From positions 1-36,706 of the forward strand of contig JBAXLO010000016.1 of NCBI GenBank assembly GCA_037134755.1: 36,706 nucleotides of DNA, read 5' to 3'. Numbering within the stretch: the stretch's first letter is position 1; every line of letters begins with the position of its first letter. This document shows positions 1 to 8,577 of the stretch, piece by piece. This stretch comes from JBAXLO01 sp037134755. Lineage in GTDB: Bacteria; Bacteroidota; Bacteroidia; Bacteroidales; JACABE01. The notes under the pieces are model-generated. The model made no database searches, was not told where the DNA came from, and was given only the letters and a program-made list of their open reading frames with translations. A program made the translations under genes and the position numbers.

Positions 1-203
1 GGAGGTCTCCCTTTGGTAAAAGGAACGCTCGGTTCGGTAAAAGGAGGTCTCCTTTTGGTAAAAGGAACTCTCCTTTTGGTAAAAGGAACTCTCCTTTCGG
101 TAAAAGGAACTCTCCTTTTGGTAAAAGGAACTCTCCTTTCGGTAAAAGGAACGCTCCTTTTGGTAAAAGGAACGCTCTCTTTAGCAAAAGGAAGCTTCCT
201 TAT
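1..203. repeat. 21-bp tandem array 1 (at least 9.7 units, cut by window edge)
   Basis: Nine consecutive units of exactly 21 bp can be laid out from 15 to 203, with a partial unit at 1-14, so the array probably continues left of the window. The typical unit reads ggtaaaaggaactctccttt plus t or c. Each unit has a dyad, AAAGGA and TCCTTT around a 4-base centre, so every unit could form a small hairpin. The last two units (162-203) are degenerate, as expected at an array edge. A reading frame runs through it (a VKGTLLL-like heptapeptide) only because 21 is a multiple of three and the units lack stops. I do not consider it coding. Confidence 0.95.
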
Positions 204-504
204 TTTAAATAGCGTATTTGTATATATTAATACAATAATTCAGTTACTTAAATCAAAATTACATTTAATATTTATAAAAAAAGTATATAATATAAAATAT
301 TCTATTTATAATGTAAAAGGATTTCATTTCAATTTAGAATTTATTAATTATCTTATATTAAAGCTACTTTTTATTATCTTTAAGTTATTATTTAATCGTA
401 AGCATCAATATTGGTGCGAATCAAATTATTTTTCATAGTGTAGATATACATACTGATAAAATATACCCTTCAATAATAATTAAATAATTAAATAATAATA
501 TACT
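204..504. other. AT-rich gene-free stretch
   Basis: This stretch between array 1 and the next gene is very AT-rich. It holds low-complexity taat and taaa runs, especially 470-500. I see no credible gene, no clear TAnnTTTG promoter and no RNA structure in it. Confidence 0.6.
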
Positions 505-1116
505 ATGAAACAAAGTAGGGTTTTACTGGATTTTCCAGAGATGGGCTTAGCTGATTTTATAATACTGTGCATGTATGTTTCGCTAATGCTTTTTGCAAAT
601 GTGCTTTTTGTATCACCTCCAGTCACAAAGGTTGAATATGATACTCTAATTAAAGATTTTCAAACTAAATACGTAGCTGCTTTACGTGGATATGATCCAA
701 TAAAAAACCAGCTTCGGGATGAAGCGTATAAAATTTTAATGGCAACAACACGACAGTTGGCAAGTTTTGTGGATATGACATGTATGGGCGACAGACTTAA
801 GCTTTTACTCTCGGGTTTTAATGTCTATACACCAGGTTCACATACCGGAAAAGCTGTATTTTCAGTAATACAAGGAGCTATTTCCGGTCAAGTGATTGCT
901 ACATGGGGTAGCGAACCTAATTTTTGCAGTTATGTAATCAGATATTCTATTGACGAAGAAGGATTAAGGGATGTTTATACACAAATTGGTATCGGAACTA
1001 TTGGTTTAACAATCAATGGCCTGACTCCCGGAAAGGTTTATTTGTTTTCTTTGGCAGTGGTTTACTCCGACCACCAAGGAGAATTTTGTGCACCTCTTTC
1101 TTTAATGGTTGTATAA
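505..1116 (+). CDS. Fibronectin type III domain protein, small Bacteroidota family
   Basis: 203 residues. Residues 1-105 are mostly helical with a hydrophobic patch (about 15-37) and a conserved-looking NVLFVSPPV segment, then a helix ending in LLLSGF. Residues 110-203 look like one fibronectin type III fold: an ATWGSEPNFCSYVIRYS strand pair, then GLTPGKVYLFSLAVVYSDHQGEF. This arrangement recurs in short Bacteroidota proteins of unknown role, sometimes several per genome. There is no convincing cleavable signal peptide, so its location is unknown. It is a single-gene unit: an array lies upstream and a strong hairpin terminator about 40 bp downstream. The start at 505 is the only sensible Met. 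I infer a protein-binding role from the fold only. Confidence 0.7.
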   Translation: MKQSRVLLDFPEMGLADFIILCMYVSLMLFANVLFVSPPVTKVEYDTLIKDFQTKYVAALRGYDPIKNQLRDEAYKILMATTRQLASFVDMTCMGDRLKLLLSGFNVYTPGSHTGKAVFSVIQGAISGQVIATWGSEPNFCSYVIRYSIDEEGLRDVYTQIGIGTIGLTINGLTPGKVYLFSLAVVYSDHQGEFCAPLSLMVV

Positions 1117-1122
1117 AAAGGT

Positions 1123-1154
1123 GTTTAGCTGTTTAGGCAGTTAGGCTATTAGTT
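1123..1154. repeat. 8-bp imperfect tandem repeat
   Basis: Four consecutive octamers, gtttagct, gtttaggc, agttaggc and tattagtt, lie between the stop of the 505-1116 gene and its terminator. This is a short low-copy simple repeat with no evident function. Confidence 0.5.
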
Positions 1155-1155
1155 T

Positions 1156-1194
1156 AAAAAACCTTCATCATGTATTTGATGAAGGTTTTTTTAT
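1156..1194. terminator. Bidirectional intrinsic terminator
   Basis: A 15-bp perfect stem, aaaaaaccttcatca paired with tgatgaaggtttttt, encloses the loop tgtatt and is followed by a T-rich tail. The A-run on the left gives a T-run on the opposite strand, so it can end both the 505-1116 gene and the minus-strand yidC transcript. Confidence 0.9.
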
Positions 1195-1205
1195 TTAACA
1201 AAACG

Positions 1206-1232
1206 TAATTCGTAATTCGTAATTCGTAATTG
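1206..1232. repeat. Heptamer tandem repeat (gtaattc)n
   Basis: Three perfect gtaattc units plus a final gtaatt lie between the bidirectional terminator and the stop codon of yidC. A nearly identical block is at 25625-25651 in the same relative setting. Confidence 0.9.
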
Positions 1233-1234
1233 AT

Positions 1235-3187
1235 TTATTTCCTTTTTGCATTAGCAGGATTGTATCCTTTGTTTTTTGCAATGTCTTCTAAGCGTTGTGC
1301 AAACTTAGATTTGGTTACAATCTTCTTTTTGTTTTCCTGTATGCGGGCATGTATCTTTTCTTCGTTAACCATTCTTCTTATCACAAACATCTGTCCGAAA
1401 GTAATCATTGTGGATATAAAGTAATAATAGTTAAGCGCTGATGAGTATGAGTTAAGGAATCCAAGGAACATTATCGGCATAATATACATCATAGTCTTCA
1501 TGCCCGGCATCGATTGCGTGGAACCCATCATATCATTATTCATTTTGGTATAGATAAGGTTGGAAGCTGCCATTAACAAAGCAAACAGACTTACATGATT
1601 ACCATAAAAAGAACTTAAGATAGGTATTTGTGTTGTCCACGATACTATTGAATCATAACTTGATAAATCAGTAGCCCATAAGAAGCCCTGTTGCCTCAAC
1701 TCAATGGATGCCGGGAAGAAACGGAACATCGCAATAAGGATAGGGAACTGCAATAGCATCGGCACACAACCAGACATTGGATTGGCCCCTGCTTTTTTGT
1801 ACAATGCCATCGTAGCTTTCTGCTTGTCCATAGCCTGTTCTTTCTTTGGAAACTTCTTTGCTATCTCATCAACTTCAGGCTTTAATACTTTCATCTTAGC
1901 CGAAGAGATGTATGACTTATAAGCAATAGGGAAAAGAACTATCTTTAATAAGATTGTTAATATTAATATGATAATACCGAAGTTCCAGTTGAAACCGCTT
2001 AGGAAGTTGAACACAGGAATAACTGCATAACGGTTTATCCATTGTAGTAAGAAGAAACTCCAGCCCAAAGGTATCTGACGTTCGAGATCGAGCTTGTAAT
2101 CTCTTAAGGTATTATACTTATTAGGTCCAAAATAGATAGACATGTCAACAGATTGGTTGGCAGTATTGCCATAAGGCAATGCAACTCTTGCTTGCATCGT
2201 CTTTAAATAACGGCCACCATCAATTAATGGATTGGTAGTAGCTTTAACGTTAGCACTTACAAACTGATCTTTGGCTATTAAAGTAGCTGAAAAGAATTGT
2301 TCTTTAAACGACACCCATTTCATAGGATATTTTAAGTCAGCTTCATCATCTTTTGTTTCTTTAAGATTATCAACATCGTCTTTTAATGGCTTATAAAAGA
2401 TCGAAGAAATCATTCTTTCGTTCTTTAAGCTCTTCTCCTGACGTCGGATGCTGGCATTCCAATACAGATCAATAAAGTTTGCATTCTGTGTGATGGCATT
2501 CTGTGTTCCCACAAAGTTAACTGCGAAGCCTGTCATATAATCATTCCCGTAAAGGGTATAAACAAACTCAATATATTTAGATTTATCAGCAGTAGAATCA
2601 GCACCATCAGCATAAAGACGCATAGCGAACTTCAATGAATCCTTTCCGGTGACAACTAAATGATCTTTTCCTTCATTATTCTTGTTAAAGAAAATAGGTT
2701 CGAAATACATCTTGCCTGTATTTATAAGCCTATTGTTTGAATAGAAGTTAAGATAGAACTCTGACGAATCTTTTTCGTACATAATTACCGGTATGGAGTC
2801 AAAAGTCTTAAACTTCTTTAGCTGAACTGAAGAAATTCTTCCCCCTTTTGACGAAACGGTAAGCTTAATAAGATCATTTTCGATGATATAATCTTTATCT
2901 GTACCTTTAGCAGCACTTGCAAACGAACCAAACTCATCACGACTGATTGTTGCTGCTTTCTTTTGAGTAGTATCATTACTAGCAACACCTTGAGATGAAT
3001 TACCTTTGGTGCTATCCGTAACTTTTACAGTATTCATCGAGTCATTTATACTCTTACGTACATTAACTAGAGAATCTTCTGTATGTTTTCTTTTATCAAG
3101 TTCCTCTTTAGATGGTTGCGACCACCAACTGTATCCTAAGATAAGTAAAAATATGAGCAATAACCCATATATCGTATTCCTGTCCAT
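1235..3187 (-). CDS. yidC: Membrane protein insertase YidC
   Basis: 650 residues, the usual size for Bacteroidota YidC. It inserts and folds inner-membrane proteins, alone or with SecYEG. Residues 7-23 form the N-terminal membrane anchor (IYGLLLIFLLILGYSWW). A long periplasmic beta-rich domain follows (about 60-360). The conserved five-helix insertase core is at roughly 370-610, recognisable by GWSFFLLQWINRYAVIPVF, the NFGIIILILTILLKIVLFPI helix, the amphipathic KPEVDEIAKKFPKKEQAM loop and the GANPMSGCVPMLLQFPILIAMF segment. The C-terminal tail is basic and may contact the ribosome. It lies 58 bp downstream of pyrG, a neighbourhood familiar in this phylum, but a TAnnTTTG box in the gap suggests it also has its own promoter. 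Confidence 0.97.
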   Translation of the reverse strand: MDRNTIYGLLLIFLLILGYSWWSQPSKEELDKRKHTEDSLVNVRKSINDSMNTVKVTDSTKGNSSQGVASNDTTQKKAATISRDEFGSFASAAKGTDKDYIIENDLIKLTVSSKGGRISSVQLKKFKTFDSIPVIMYEKDSSEFYLNFYSNNRLINTGKMYFEPIFFNKNNEGKDHLVVTGKDSLKFAMRLYADGADSTADKSKYIEFVYTLYGNDYMTGFAVNFVGTQNAITQNANFIDLYWNASIRRQEKSLKNERMISSIFYKPLKDDVDNLKETKDDEADLKYPMKWVSFKEQFFSATLIAKDQFVSANVKATTNPLIDGGRYLKTMQARVALPYGNTANQSVDMSIYFGPNKYNTLRDYKLDLERQIPLGWSFFLLQWINRYAVIPVFNFLSGFNWNFGIIILILTILLKIVLFPIAYKSYISSAKMKVLKPEVDEIAKKFPKKEQAMDKQKATMALYKKAGANPMSGCVPMLLQFPILIAMFRFFPASIELRQQGFLWATDLSSYDSIVSWTTQIPILSSFYGNHVSLFALLMAASNLIYTKMNNDMMGSTQSMPGMKTMMYIMPIMFLGFLNSYSSALNYYYFISTMITFGQMFVIRRMVNEEKIHARIQENKKKIVTKSKFAQRLEDIAKNKGYNPANAKRK

Positions 3188-3222
3188 AAATTATATGATT
3201 AGTAAAGTATGTTTTACGGCTG

Positions 3223-3230
3223 CAAAGATA
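3223..3230 (-). promoter_or_regulatory. Candidate -7 box of yidC
   Basis: On the minus strand this reads TATCTTTG, a match to the Bacteroidota TAnnTTTG element, about 35 bp before the yidC start. I find no clear TTTG -33 box at the usual spacing, where the sequence already overlaps the end of pyrG. Confidence 0.5.
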
Positions 3231-3245
3231 ATCATTTATCTGATA

Positions 3246-4856
3246 CTAGCCCTTTTTTTGATTTTCGATAGCAGCTTTAACAAAACTTAAGAATAAAGGA
3301 TGCGGATTAACTACCGTACTCTTGTACTCAGGATGAAACTGAACGCCAACAAACCATGGATGGTCAGGTATCTCAACAATTTCCACAAGGTTGTCTTTAG
3401 GATTAATCCCTGCAGCAATCATTCCAGAGTCTTCATAAAGCTGTTTGTATGTATTATTAAACTCATAACGATGTCTATGCCTTTCAGTGATGTCAGTTGC
3501 CTGATAAATATCTTTTACTTTAGATCCATCAGTCAATACACAAGGATAAGCACCTAGTCTCATGGTGCCGCCCTTCTTACAAACTGATTTTTGATCTTCC
3601 ATAATGTCAATAACAGGGTAATGAGTTTTAGGATTCATCTCAGTAGAATGTGCATCAACAAAACCTAATACGTTTCTGCCAAACTCAACAACTGCACACT
3701 GCATTCCTAAGCAAATACCAAGGAAAGGAATATTGTTTTCACGAGCGTATTTGATTGCTGTAATCTTTCCTTCGATACCTCTTTCGCCAAAACCCGGAGC
3801 AACTAAGATACCATTAAGCCCTTGAAGCTTTCCAACAACTGTATCTTCGGTTATGCTTTCGGAATGAATCATCTTTACAATAACTTTGCATTGTAAGGAT
3901 CCACTTGCGTGAACAAAAGATTCGGTTATTGATTTGTATGCGTCTTTTAGTTCAACATATTTACCAACTAAACCAATAGTAACTTCGGTTGAGGGATGTT
4001 TTAATTTATATAAGAACTCTTCCCATTTGGTAAGATCTGGAACACCTACAACAGGTATCTTAACTTTATTTAAAACCTGAATGTCTAATTGTTCTTCGCG
4101 CATCAACACAGGAACATCATAAATAGTTTTAGCATCAATTGACTCAATAACACAAGCAGGGTCAACGTTGCAAAACAAAGCAATCTTATTTTTGATAGAA
4201 TCATTTAAAGGTCTTTCACATCTACAAACAATAATATCAGGTTGAACTCCCTGCTCAAGCATCATCTTAACAGAATGCTGAGTAGGCTTTGATTTTAGTT
4301 CACCGGCTGCTGCCAGATAAGGAATATAGGTAAGATGAATAACAACACAATCGGTTCCCATTTCCCATCTCATCTGACGAACAGCTTCAATGTAAGGTAA
4401 GGATTCAATGTCACCAACAGTACCTCCGATTTCAGTAATAACAAAGTCAAATTTACCTTCGCTACCTAATATCTTAATACGATGTTTAATCTCATCGGTA
4501 ATATGAGGAATCACCTGAACGGTCTCCCCTAAATAATCACCCCTTCTTTCCTTTTCAATCACCGAGAGATATATTCTTCCTGTCGTAACATTATTGGCTT
4601 GCGAAGTAGCAACATTAGTAAAACGTTCGTAGTGCCCTAGATCAAGATCAGTTTCGGCACCATCTTCGGTAACATAACATTCGCCATGCTCATAAGGATT
4701 CAAAGTGCCCGGATCAATGTTAATGTATGGATCTAATTTCTGTATAGTAACACTATATCCTCTCCCTCTAAGCAGATTTGCTAAAGAAGAAGATATAATT
4801 CCTTTACCTAATGAAGAAGTTACTCCGCCTGTTACGAAGATATATTTTGTGGCCAT
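3246..4856 (-). CDS. pyrG: CTP synthase (glutamine-hydrolysing)
   Basis: 536 residues, full length. It converts UTP to CTP using ATP and glutamine, the last step of de novo pyrimidine nucleotide synthesis, in the cytoplasm. The synthetase domain (1-270) opens with the P-loop-like GGVTSSLGKGIISSS, followed by the KLDPYINIDPGTLNPYEHGE signature. The class I glutamine amidotransferase domain (about 290-530) has the nucleophile Cys382 in GICLGMQ and the partners His508 and Glu510 in VQFHPEY. All catalytic residues are present. It sits upstream of yidC on the same strand and is probably partly co-transcribed with it. Confidence 0.98.
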   Translation of the reverse strand: MATKYIFVTGGVTSSLGKGIISSSLANLLRGRGYSVTIQKLDPYINIDPGTLNPYEHGECYVTEDGAETDLDLGHYERFTNVATSQANNVTTGRIYLSVIEKERRGDYLGETVQVIPHITDEIKHRIKILGSEGKFDFVITEIGGTVGDIESLPYIEAVRQMRWEMGTDCVVIHLTYIPYLAAAGELKSKPTQHSVKMMLEQGVQPDIIVCRCERPLNDSIKNKIALFCNVDPACVIESIDAKTIYDVPVLMREEQLDIQVLNKVKIPVVGVPDLTKWEEFLYKLKHPSTEVTIGLVGKYVELKDAYKSITESFVHASGSLQCKVIVKMIHSESITEDTVVGKLQGLNGILVAPGFGERGIEGKITAIKYARENNIPFLGICLGMQCAVVEFGRNVLGFVDAHSTEMNPKTHYPVIDIMEDQKSVCKKGGTMRLGAYPCVLTDGSKVKDIYQATDITERHRHRYEFNNTYKQLYEDSGMIAAGINPKDNLVEIVEIPDHPWFVGVQFHPEYKSTVVNPHPLFLSFVKAAIENQKKG

Positions 4857-4992
4857 GATATTGTTTTTAATATTCTGTTCAATTAATATGAAAACTCTTT
4901 GTAATCCAAAACTTCACTTTACCCTAACTTCAAAGCTTTTAAAGAGATCTTCATACTTAAATTAAGATTGTTTTTTGAAGGCATCAAAATTA

Positions 4993-5033
4993 TAAAAAAC
5001 AAAGGGATTACAGAAATATTATTTCGTAATCCC
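4993..5033 (-). terminator. Intrinsic terminator of rpoD
   Basis: On the minus strand, GGGATTAC and GTAATCCC form an 8-bp stem around a 14-base centre, followed by TTTGTTTTTT. It begins about 24 bp after the rpoD stop codon and separates rpoD from pyrG. Confidence 0.85.
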
Positions 5034-5056
5034 TCTTATTTTTATGTTTATTTAAG

Positions 5057-5923
5057 TTATTCCCCTAAATAAGCTCTTAAAAGCTTACTTCTTGAAGTAT
5101 TTTTTAAACGTCTTATAGCTTTTTCTTTTATCTGACGTACTCTCTCGCGAGTAAGATCAAACTTAGCTCCTATTTCATCCAATGTCAAGCCATGACTCAT
5201 GCCTATTCCATAGAATAAATTTACAACATCTCTTTCCTTTTCAGTTAATGTTGCTAAGGAGCGTTCTATTTCTTTTGCTAATGATTCTTTTAATAAGATA
5301 GAATCCGTAACAACATTGTCATCCGAAACAAAGACATCAATAAAATTTGTATCTTCGTCCTGTATTAATGGAGCATCCATAGATATATAACGAGTAGTTA
5401 TATTAAGAACATCTGCAATCTTCTCTTTAGCCACATCCATAGATATAGCAATCTCTTCAACAGAAGGAGATCTTTCAAGACTTTGTTCTAACTTAGAAGT
5501 TGCTTTTTTAATTTTATTTAAAGAACCAACTTGATTAAGTGGCAATCTTACAATTCTTGATTGTTCAGCTAAAGCTTGTAATATAGATTGACGTATCCAC
5601 CAAACGGCGTAAGAAATAAATTTAAATCCTCTTGTTTCATCAAAACGTCTGGCTGCTTTTATTAGTCCTAAGTTCCCTTCATTAATAAGATCAGGCAAAC
5701 TTAATCCTTGGTTTTGATATTGCTTAGCAACTGAAACTACAAATCTTAGATTAGCTTTTGTTAGTTTTTCGAGTGCATCCTGATCCCCACCTTTAATCTT
5801 TTGTGCAAGTAAAACTTCTTCCTCTGCAGTGATTAGTTCTTCCTTGCCTATATCTTGCAGATATTTGTCAAGAGATGCAGTCTCACGGTTAGTTATTGAT
5901 TTAGTAATTTTTAATTGCCTCAT
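5057..5923 (-). CDS. rpoD: Primary RNA polymerase sigma factor (RpoD/SigA family)
   Basis: 288 residues, the short form of the housekeeping sigma factor typical of Bacteroidota, with almost no region 1.1. Region 1.2 is at about 17-48, region 2 at about 55-125 (ANLRFVVSVAKQYQN, LPDLINEGNLGLIKAA, RGFKFISYAVWWIRQSI), region 3 at about 130-210, and region 4 at about 225-280 with the helix-turn-helix LTLDEIGAKFDLTRERVRQIKEKA. It should recognise the TTTG / TAnnTTTG promoters seen across this window. It lies 114 bp downstream of the HtrA-type protease gene, but has its own strong promoter in the gap and its own terminator. Confidence 0.96.
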   Translation of the reverse strand: MRQLKITKSITNRETASLDKYLQDIGKEELITAEEEVLLAQKIKGGDQDALEKLTKANLRFVVSVAKQYQNQGLSLPDLINEGNLGLIKAARRFDETRGFKFISYAVWWIRQSILQALAEQSRIVRLPLNQVGSLNKIKKATSKLEQSLERSPSVEEIAISMDVAKEKIADVLNITTRYISMDAPLIQDEDTNFIDVFVSDDNVVTDSILLKESLAKEIERSLATLTEKERDVVNLFYGIGMSHGLTLDEIGAKFDLTRERVRQIKEKAIRRLKNTSRSKLLRAYLGE

Positions 5924-5989
5924 ATGTGATTTAATTTATAATAACAACAAGCTGTTATACACTTTGTTATTTTTATGGTAACAGGAGTA

Positions 5990-6020
5990 CAAAAGTATAA
6001 TAAATTTTCGTCAATTCAAA
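5990..6020 (-). promoter_or_regulatory. rpoD promoter
   Basis: The minus strand has TTTG (6017-6020), a 19-bp spacer and TACTTTTG (5990-5997), a full match to the Bacteroidota consensus. The predicted transcript start is near 5983, giving a leader of about 60 nt. The promoter is framed by the 8-bp inverted repeat aggagtac (5983-5990) and gtactcct (6023-6030). Confidence 0.8.
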
Positions 6021-6037
6021 ATGTACTCCTTGATTAT

Positions 6038-7474
6038 TTATAAATAAATTACAAAATAGTACGTTCTCCAGTCTCCTGGATAGGTTCCTGTAATAAAAGT
6101 TTTACCTTTTTTGTTTGTATATATCTTTATATCGTTCGTATTTCTTACAACATTCTTATCAATACCTGTAACAATAAAGCTTTCTCTTATCCCTGCATTG
6201 AACAGAATTGAGTTTCCTAGTTTAGTTATCATCACACCATTGTTTAAATTATACTTACGAAGATTCTCATTTGATAAAGCTTCAAAAGTAGCTCCTAACA
6301 TTGTAAGATCATGCTTTTCTTCTTTCTTTACTAACTCTGCTTTCCCATATTGATTCTGTAAAAGCACTTCAATTTCCATGGGTTTATCATCTCTAATTAT
6401 TCCTACCAAAACTTTATCTCCCGGATGATACTGTCCAATGGTTTCTAAGAGTTCAGAATTGCTGTTTATATTTTTACCATTTACAACTGTAAGGATGTCG
6501 CCTTCTTTAATACCTGCTTTAATCGCAGAACCATTTTCAGTAACGGCTCCTATATAAACACCTTTTAATCCATTTAGTTTTTTATTCTCAGCTAATTTCT
6601 CATCTATCTCTGCTATTGAAACTCCTAGGAAAGCACGCTGAACAATGCCATAGTTTTTTAAGTCTTCAACTACCTTTCTGACTATATTAACCGGTATCGC
6701 AAAAGAATATCCCGAGTACGAACCGGTACTTGAAGCAATAGCTGCATTAATACCTACCAATTCACCCTTTGTATTTACCAGAGCGCCTCCACTATTGCCT
6801 GGGTTTACAGCTGCATCTGTTTGTATGAAAGATTCAATCGGAGATTCATTACTATTCTTCCCCAGAATGTTTATGTTTCTTGCTTTAGCACTTACTATAC
6901 CGGCTGTAACTGTTGAAGTAAGGTTAAATGGATTGCCAACTGCCAGCACCCATTCGCCAATTCTTACGTTGTCGGAATTACCATACTTTACTGTAGGCAA
7001 TTCTTTTGCATCTATCTTTAGTAAAGCCAGGTCAGTGGAAGGATCCGTGCCTATAATCTTAGCAAAAAAGGATCTTTTGTTATTTAAAGTTACTTCAATC
7101 TTTTCGGCATCCTGTACCACATGATTATTCGTTACTATATACCCGTCATCCGCAATAATAACTCCCGACCCTGAAGCAGAAAGTATCTGTTGATTTTGAT
7201 TGCCAAAGAAACCAAAGAAATCATCATACAAACTAGTCTTGCGGACAAACTCTGTACGAATATTTACAACAGTATGAACAGTCATTTCTGCAGCCTGCAC
7301 AAAATCATTATCCTGCCCGTTGATTGGTGAAGAAAAACTTGTGAACTTTGTTGGCATTTCATAATCTCCATGTGATGAAAATAGATGTTTGTTTTCAATT
7401 GTTTTATATCCTGCCAATGCTATTAAACCTCCAGCAATAGCTGTAATAAATAATGATAAAAAATACTTTTTCAT
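6038..7474 (-). CDS. HtrA/DegP-type periplasmic serine protease
   Basis: 478 residues. Envelope quality-control protease and chaperone. Residues 1-25 form an N-terminal signal or anchor (KKYFLSLFITAIAGGLIALAG). The trypsin-like domain (about 55-290) has His118 in VTNNHVV, Asp148 in DPSTDLALLKID and Ser228 in NPGNSGGAL, so the triad is complete. A first PDZ domain follows at about 295-385 (AFLGVSIAEIDE, then GSAIKAGIKEGDILTVVNG). A second, more divergent PDZ lies at about 390-475. It is upstream of rpoD on the same strand. Whether it is DegP-, DegQ- or DegS-like cannot be settled by reading, so I give no symbol. Confidence 0.93.
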   Translation of the reverse strand: MKKYFLSLFITAIAGGLIALAGYKTIENKHLFSSHGDYEMPTKFTSFSSPINGQDNDFVQAAEMTVHTVVNIRTEFVRKTSLYDDFFGFFGNQNQQILSASGSGVIIADDGYIVTNNHVVQDAEKIEVTLNNKRSFFAKIIGTDPSTDLALLKIDAKELPTVKYGNSDNVRIGEWVLAVGNPFNLTSTVTAGIVSAKARNINILGKNSNESPIESFIQTDAAVNPGNSGGALVNTKGELVGINAAIASSTGSYSGYSFAIPVNIVRKVVEDLKNYGIVQRAFLGVSIAEIDEKLAENKKLNGLKGVYIGAVTENGSAIKAGIKEGDILTVVNGKNINSNSELLETIGQYHPGDKVLVGIIRDDKPMEIEVLLQNQYGKAELVKKEEKHDLTMLGATFEALSNENLRKYNLNNGVMITKLGNSILFNAGIRESFIVTGIDKNVVRNTNDIKIYTNKKGKTFITGTYPGDWRTYYFVIYL

Positions 7475-7642
7475 TTCTCTTTAAATTTTAATTTGAATAC
7501 TAATAATTATTGATTTTTTTAATACAAATTACATCTGTTCAAACGAAGTATTGCAAGCTGTATTATTTAAGCATCGTTAAATTTTGTTAAGCATACATCG
7601 GGTATAATGAATGCTCTATAGTTTCTTATCTGCATAGATAAA

Positions 7643-7673
7643 TAAGAAAAGAGAATCTAATTATCCTTAGATT
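7643..7673 (-). terminator. Possible purN terminator
   Basis: An inverted repeat aatctaa / ttagatt (7654-7660 and 7667-7673) with a 6-base loop lies about 50 bp past the purN stop. On the minus strand it is followed by ctcttttctt. The stem is AT-rich and the T-run is interrupted, so this is only a candidate. Confidence 0.4.
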
Positions 7674-7724
7674 AATTTAGTTTACCTTGATGTAAAAGGC
7701 TAATGGAAGGAAGCTAATCTGTTT

Positions 7725-8288
7725 TTATCTTATCAGATCTTCTATAATTTTAGGATAATGTTCGTACTCCAGCTGATGAATCTTTTCTGCGAGCGTTTCT
7801 GGAGTATCTTCCGGCTTTATTTTGCAGCTAGCCTGAAAGATAATCTCTCCATCATCATACACTTCGTTAACAAAATGAACAGTAATGCCACTAGTTTTAT
7901 CTTTGTTGGCTATCACACTTTCGTGAACATGCATTCCGTACATACCTTTGCCTCCGTACTTTGGCAATAGGGCCGGATGAATGTTAATAATCCTCTTATT
8001 ATACTCTTTAATCAAAACTGGGGGGATTAACTGAAGGAATCCGGCAAGTATAATCCAATCAATACGGTATTGATAGAAGATACGACTGATCTTTTCCGGG
8101 TTCTGGAAGTCCTTACGGCTTACATAAACCTCTTTAATACCAAAAGTCCTTGCACGCTGGCGTACATAGGCGTCTTCTTTGTTCGAAATGACGATGGCAA
8201 CCTTTATATCGGCGCTCCCAACAAAGTATTCTATAATCCGTTGGGCATTGGTACCGTTTCCTGAAGCTAATATTGCAATGTTAGTCAT
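7725..8288 (-). CDS. purN: Phosphoribosylglycinamide formyltransferase (GART)
   Basis: 187 residues, full length. It transfers a formyl group from 10-formyltetrahydrofolate to GAR, the third step of purine synthesis. The N-terminus IAILASGNGTNAQ is the phosphate-binding loop. Asn102 and His104 in the NIHPALLPKYGG motif and an Asp at 145/146 in NEVYDDGEII match the catalytic residues of the family. It is divergent from purB, which acts later in the same pathway, across a 289-bp gap. A TAnnTTTG box 20 bp before the start implies a very short leader. Confidence 0.96.
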   Translation of the reverse strand: MTNIAILASGNGTNAQRIIEYFVGSADIKVAIVISNKEDAYVRQRARTFGIKEVYVSRKDFQNPEKISRIFYQYRIDWIILAGFLQLIPPVLIKEYNKRIINIHPALLPKYGGKGMYGMHVHESVIANKDKTSGITVHFVNEVYDDGEIIFQASCKIKPEDTPETLAEKIHQLEYEHYPKIIEDLIR

Positions 8289-8308
8289 AATTTGATTATA
8301 AGAGATGG

Positions 8309-8316
8309 CAAACTTA
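8309..8316 (-). promoter_or_regulatory. Candidate -7 box of purN
   Basis: The minus strand reads TAAGTTTG, a TAnnTTTG match about 20 bp before the purN start. A CTTG at about 17 bp spacing is a poor -33 box. Confidence 0.5.
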
Positions 8317-8546
8317 CAAATTATATCTCACATCAAGCTTGTTTTAATATTAATTATTTTTATTGTTAGTGTTAATTTATTATTTGTAAGTCTTGACGTT
8401 CGGAGCCATTGTACGATAGCTTTATTCCAAACATTATTAAAGTTATCTTAATCTAAAATAGCATTACCTAACATCTTTTTAGCATTTCTTTTCATCTAAA
8501 ATATATTTTAATAAATATAGTTAGCATCCATGTTGATTAATTATAT

Positions 8547-8554
8547 TAATTTTG
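8547..8554 (+). promoter_or_regulatory. Candidate -7 box of purB
   Basis: TAATTTTG matches TAnnTTTG and lies 23 bp before the ATG at 8578. It decides the start: the frame is open back to an ATG at 8530, but that codon would lie upstream of the promoter. A TTAG at 8521-8524 could be a weak -33 box with 22-bp spacing. Confidence 0.55.
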
Positions 8555-8577
8555 TAACCTTATTAATATTAAATCTC

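Noticed and set aside
1..203. Array 1 as a CRISPR array
   Set aside because: Units of 21 bp are contiguous, without spacers, and there are no cas genes in the window.
13..438. Open frame through array 1 encoding a VKGTLLL-like heptapeptide repeat
   Set aside because: The frame stays open only because the 21-bp unit lacks stops. The following part is AT-rich and without domain, start signal or promoter.
3006..3290. Plus-strand frames opposite yidC, pyrG, htrA, purN and the Rhs gene
   Set aside because: They are antisense shadows of well supported genes with no domains or start signals.
4985..4992. TAATTTTG on the minus strand as a pyrG promoter
   Set aside because: It lies about 130 bp from the start with no -33 box and overlaps the T-tract of the rpoD terminator.
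8530..8577. Longer purB start at 8530
   Set aside because: A TAnnTTTG box lies inside this stretch and the family N-terminus begins at 8578.
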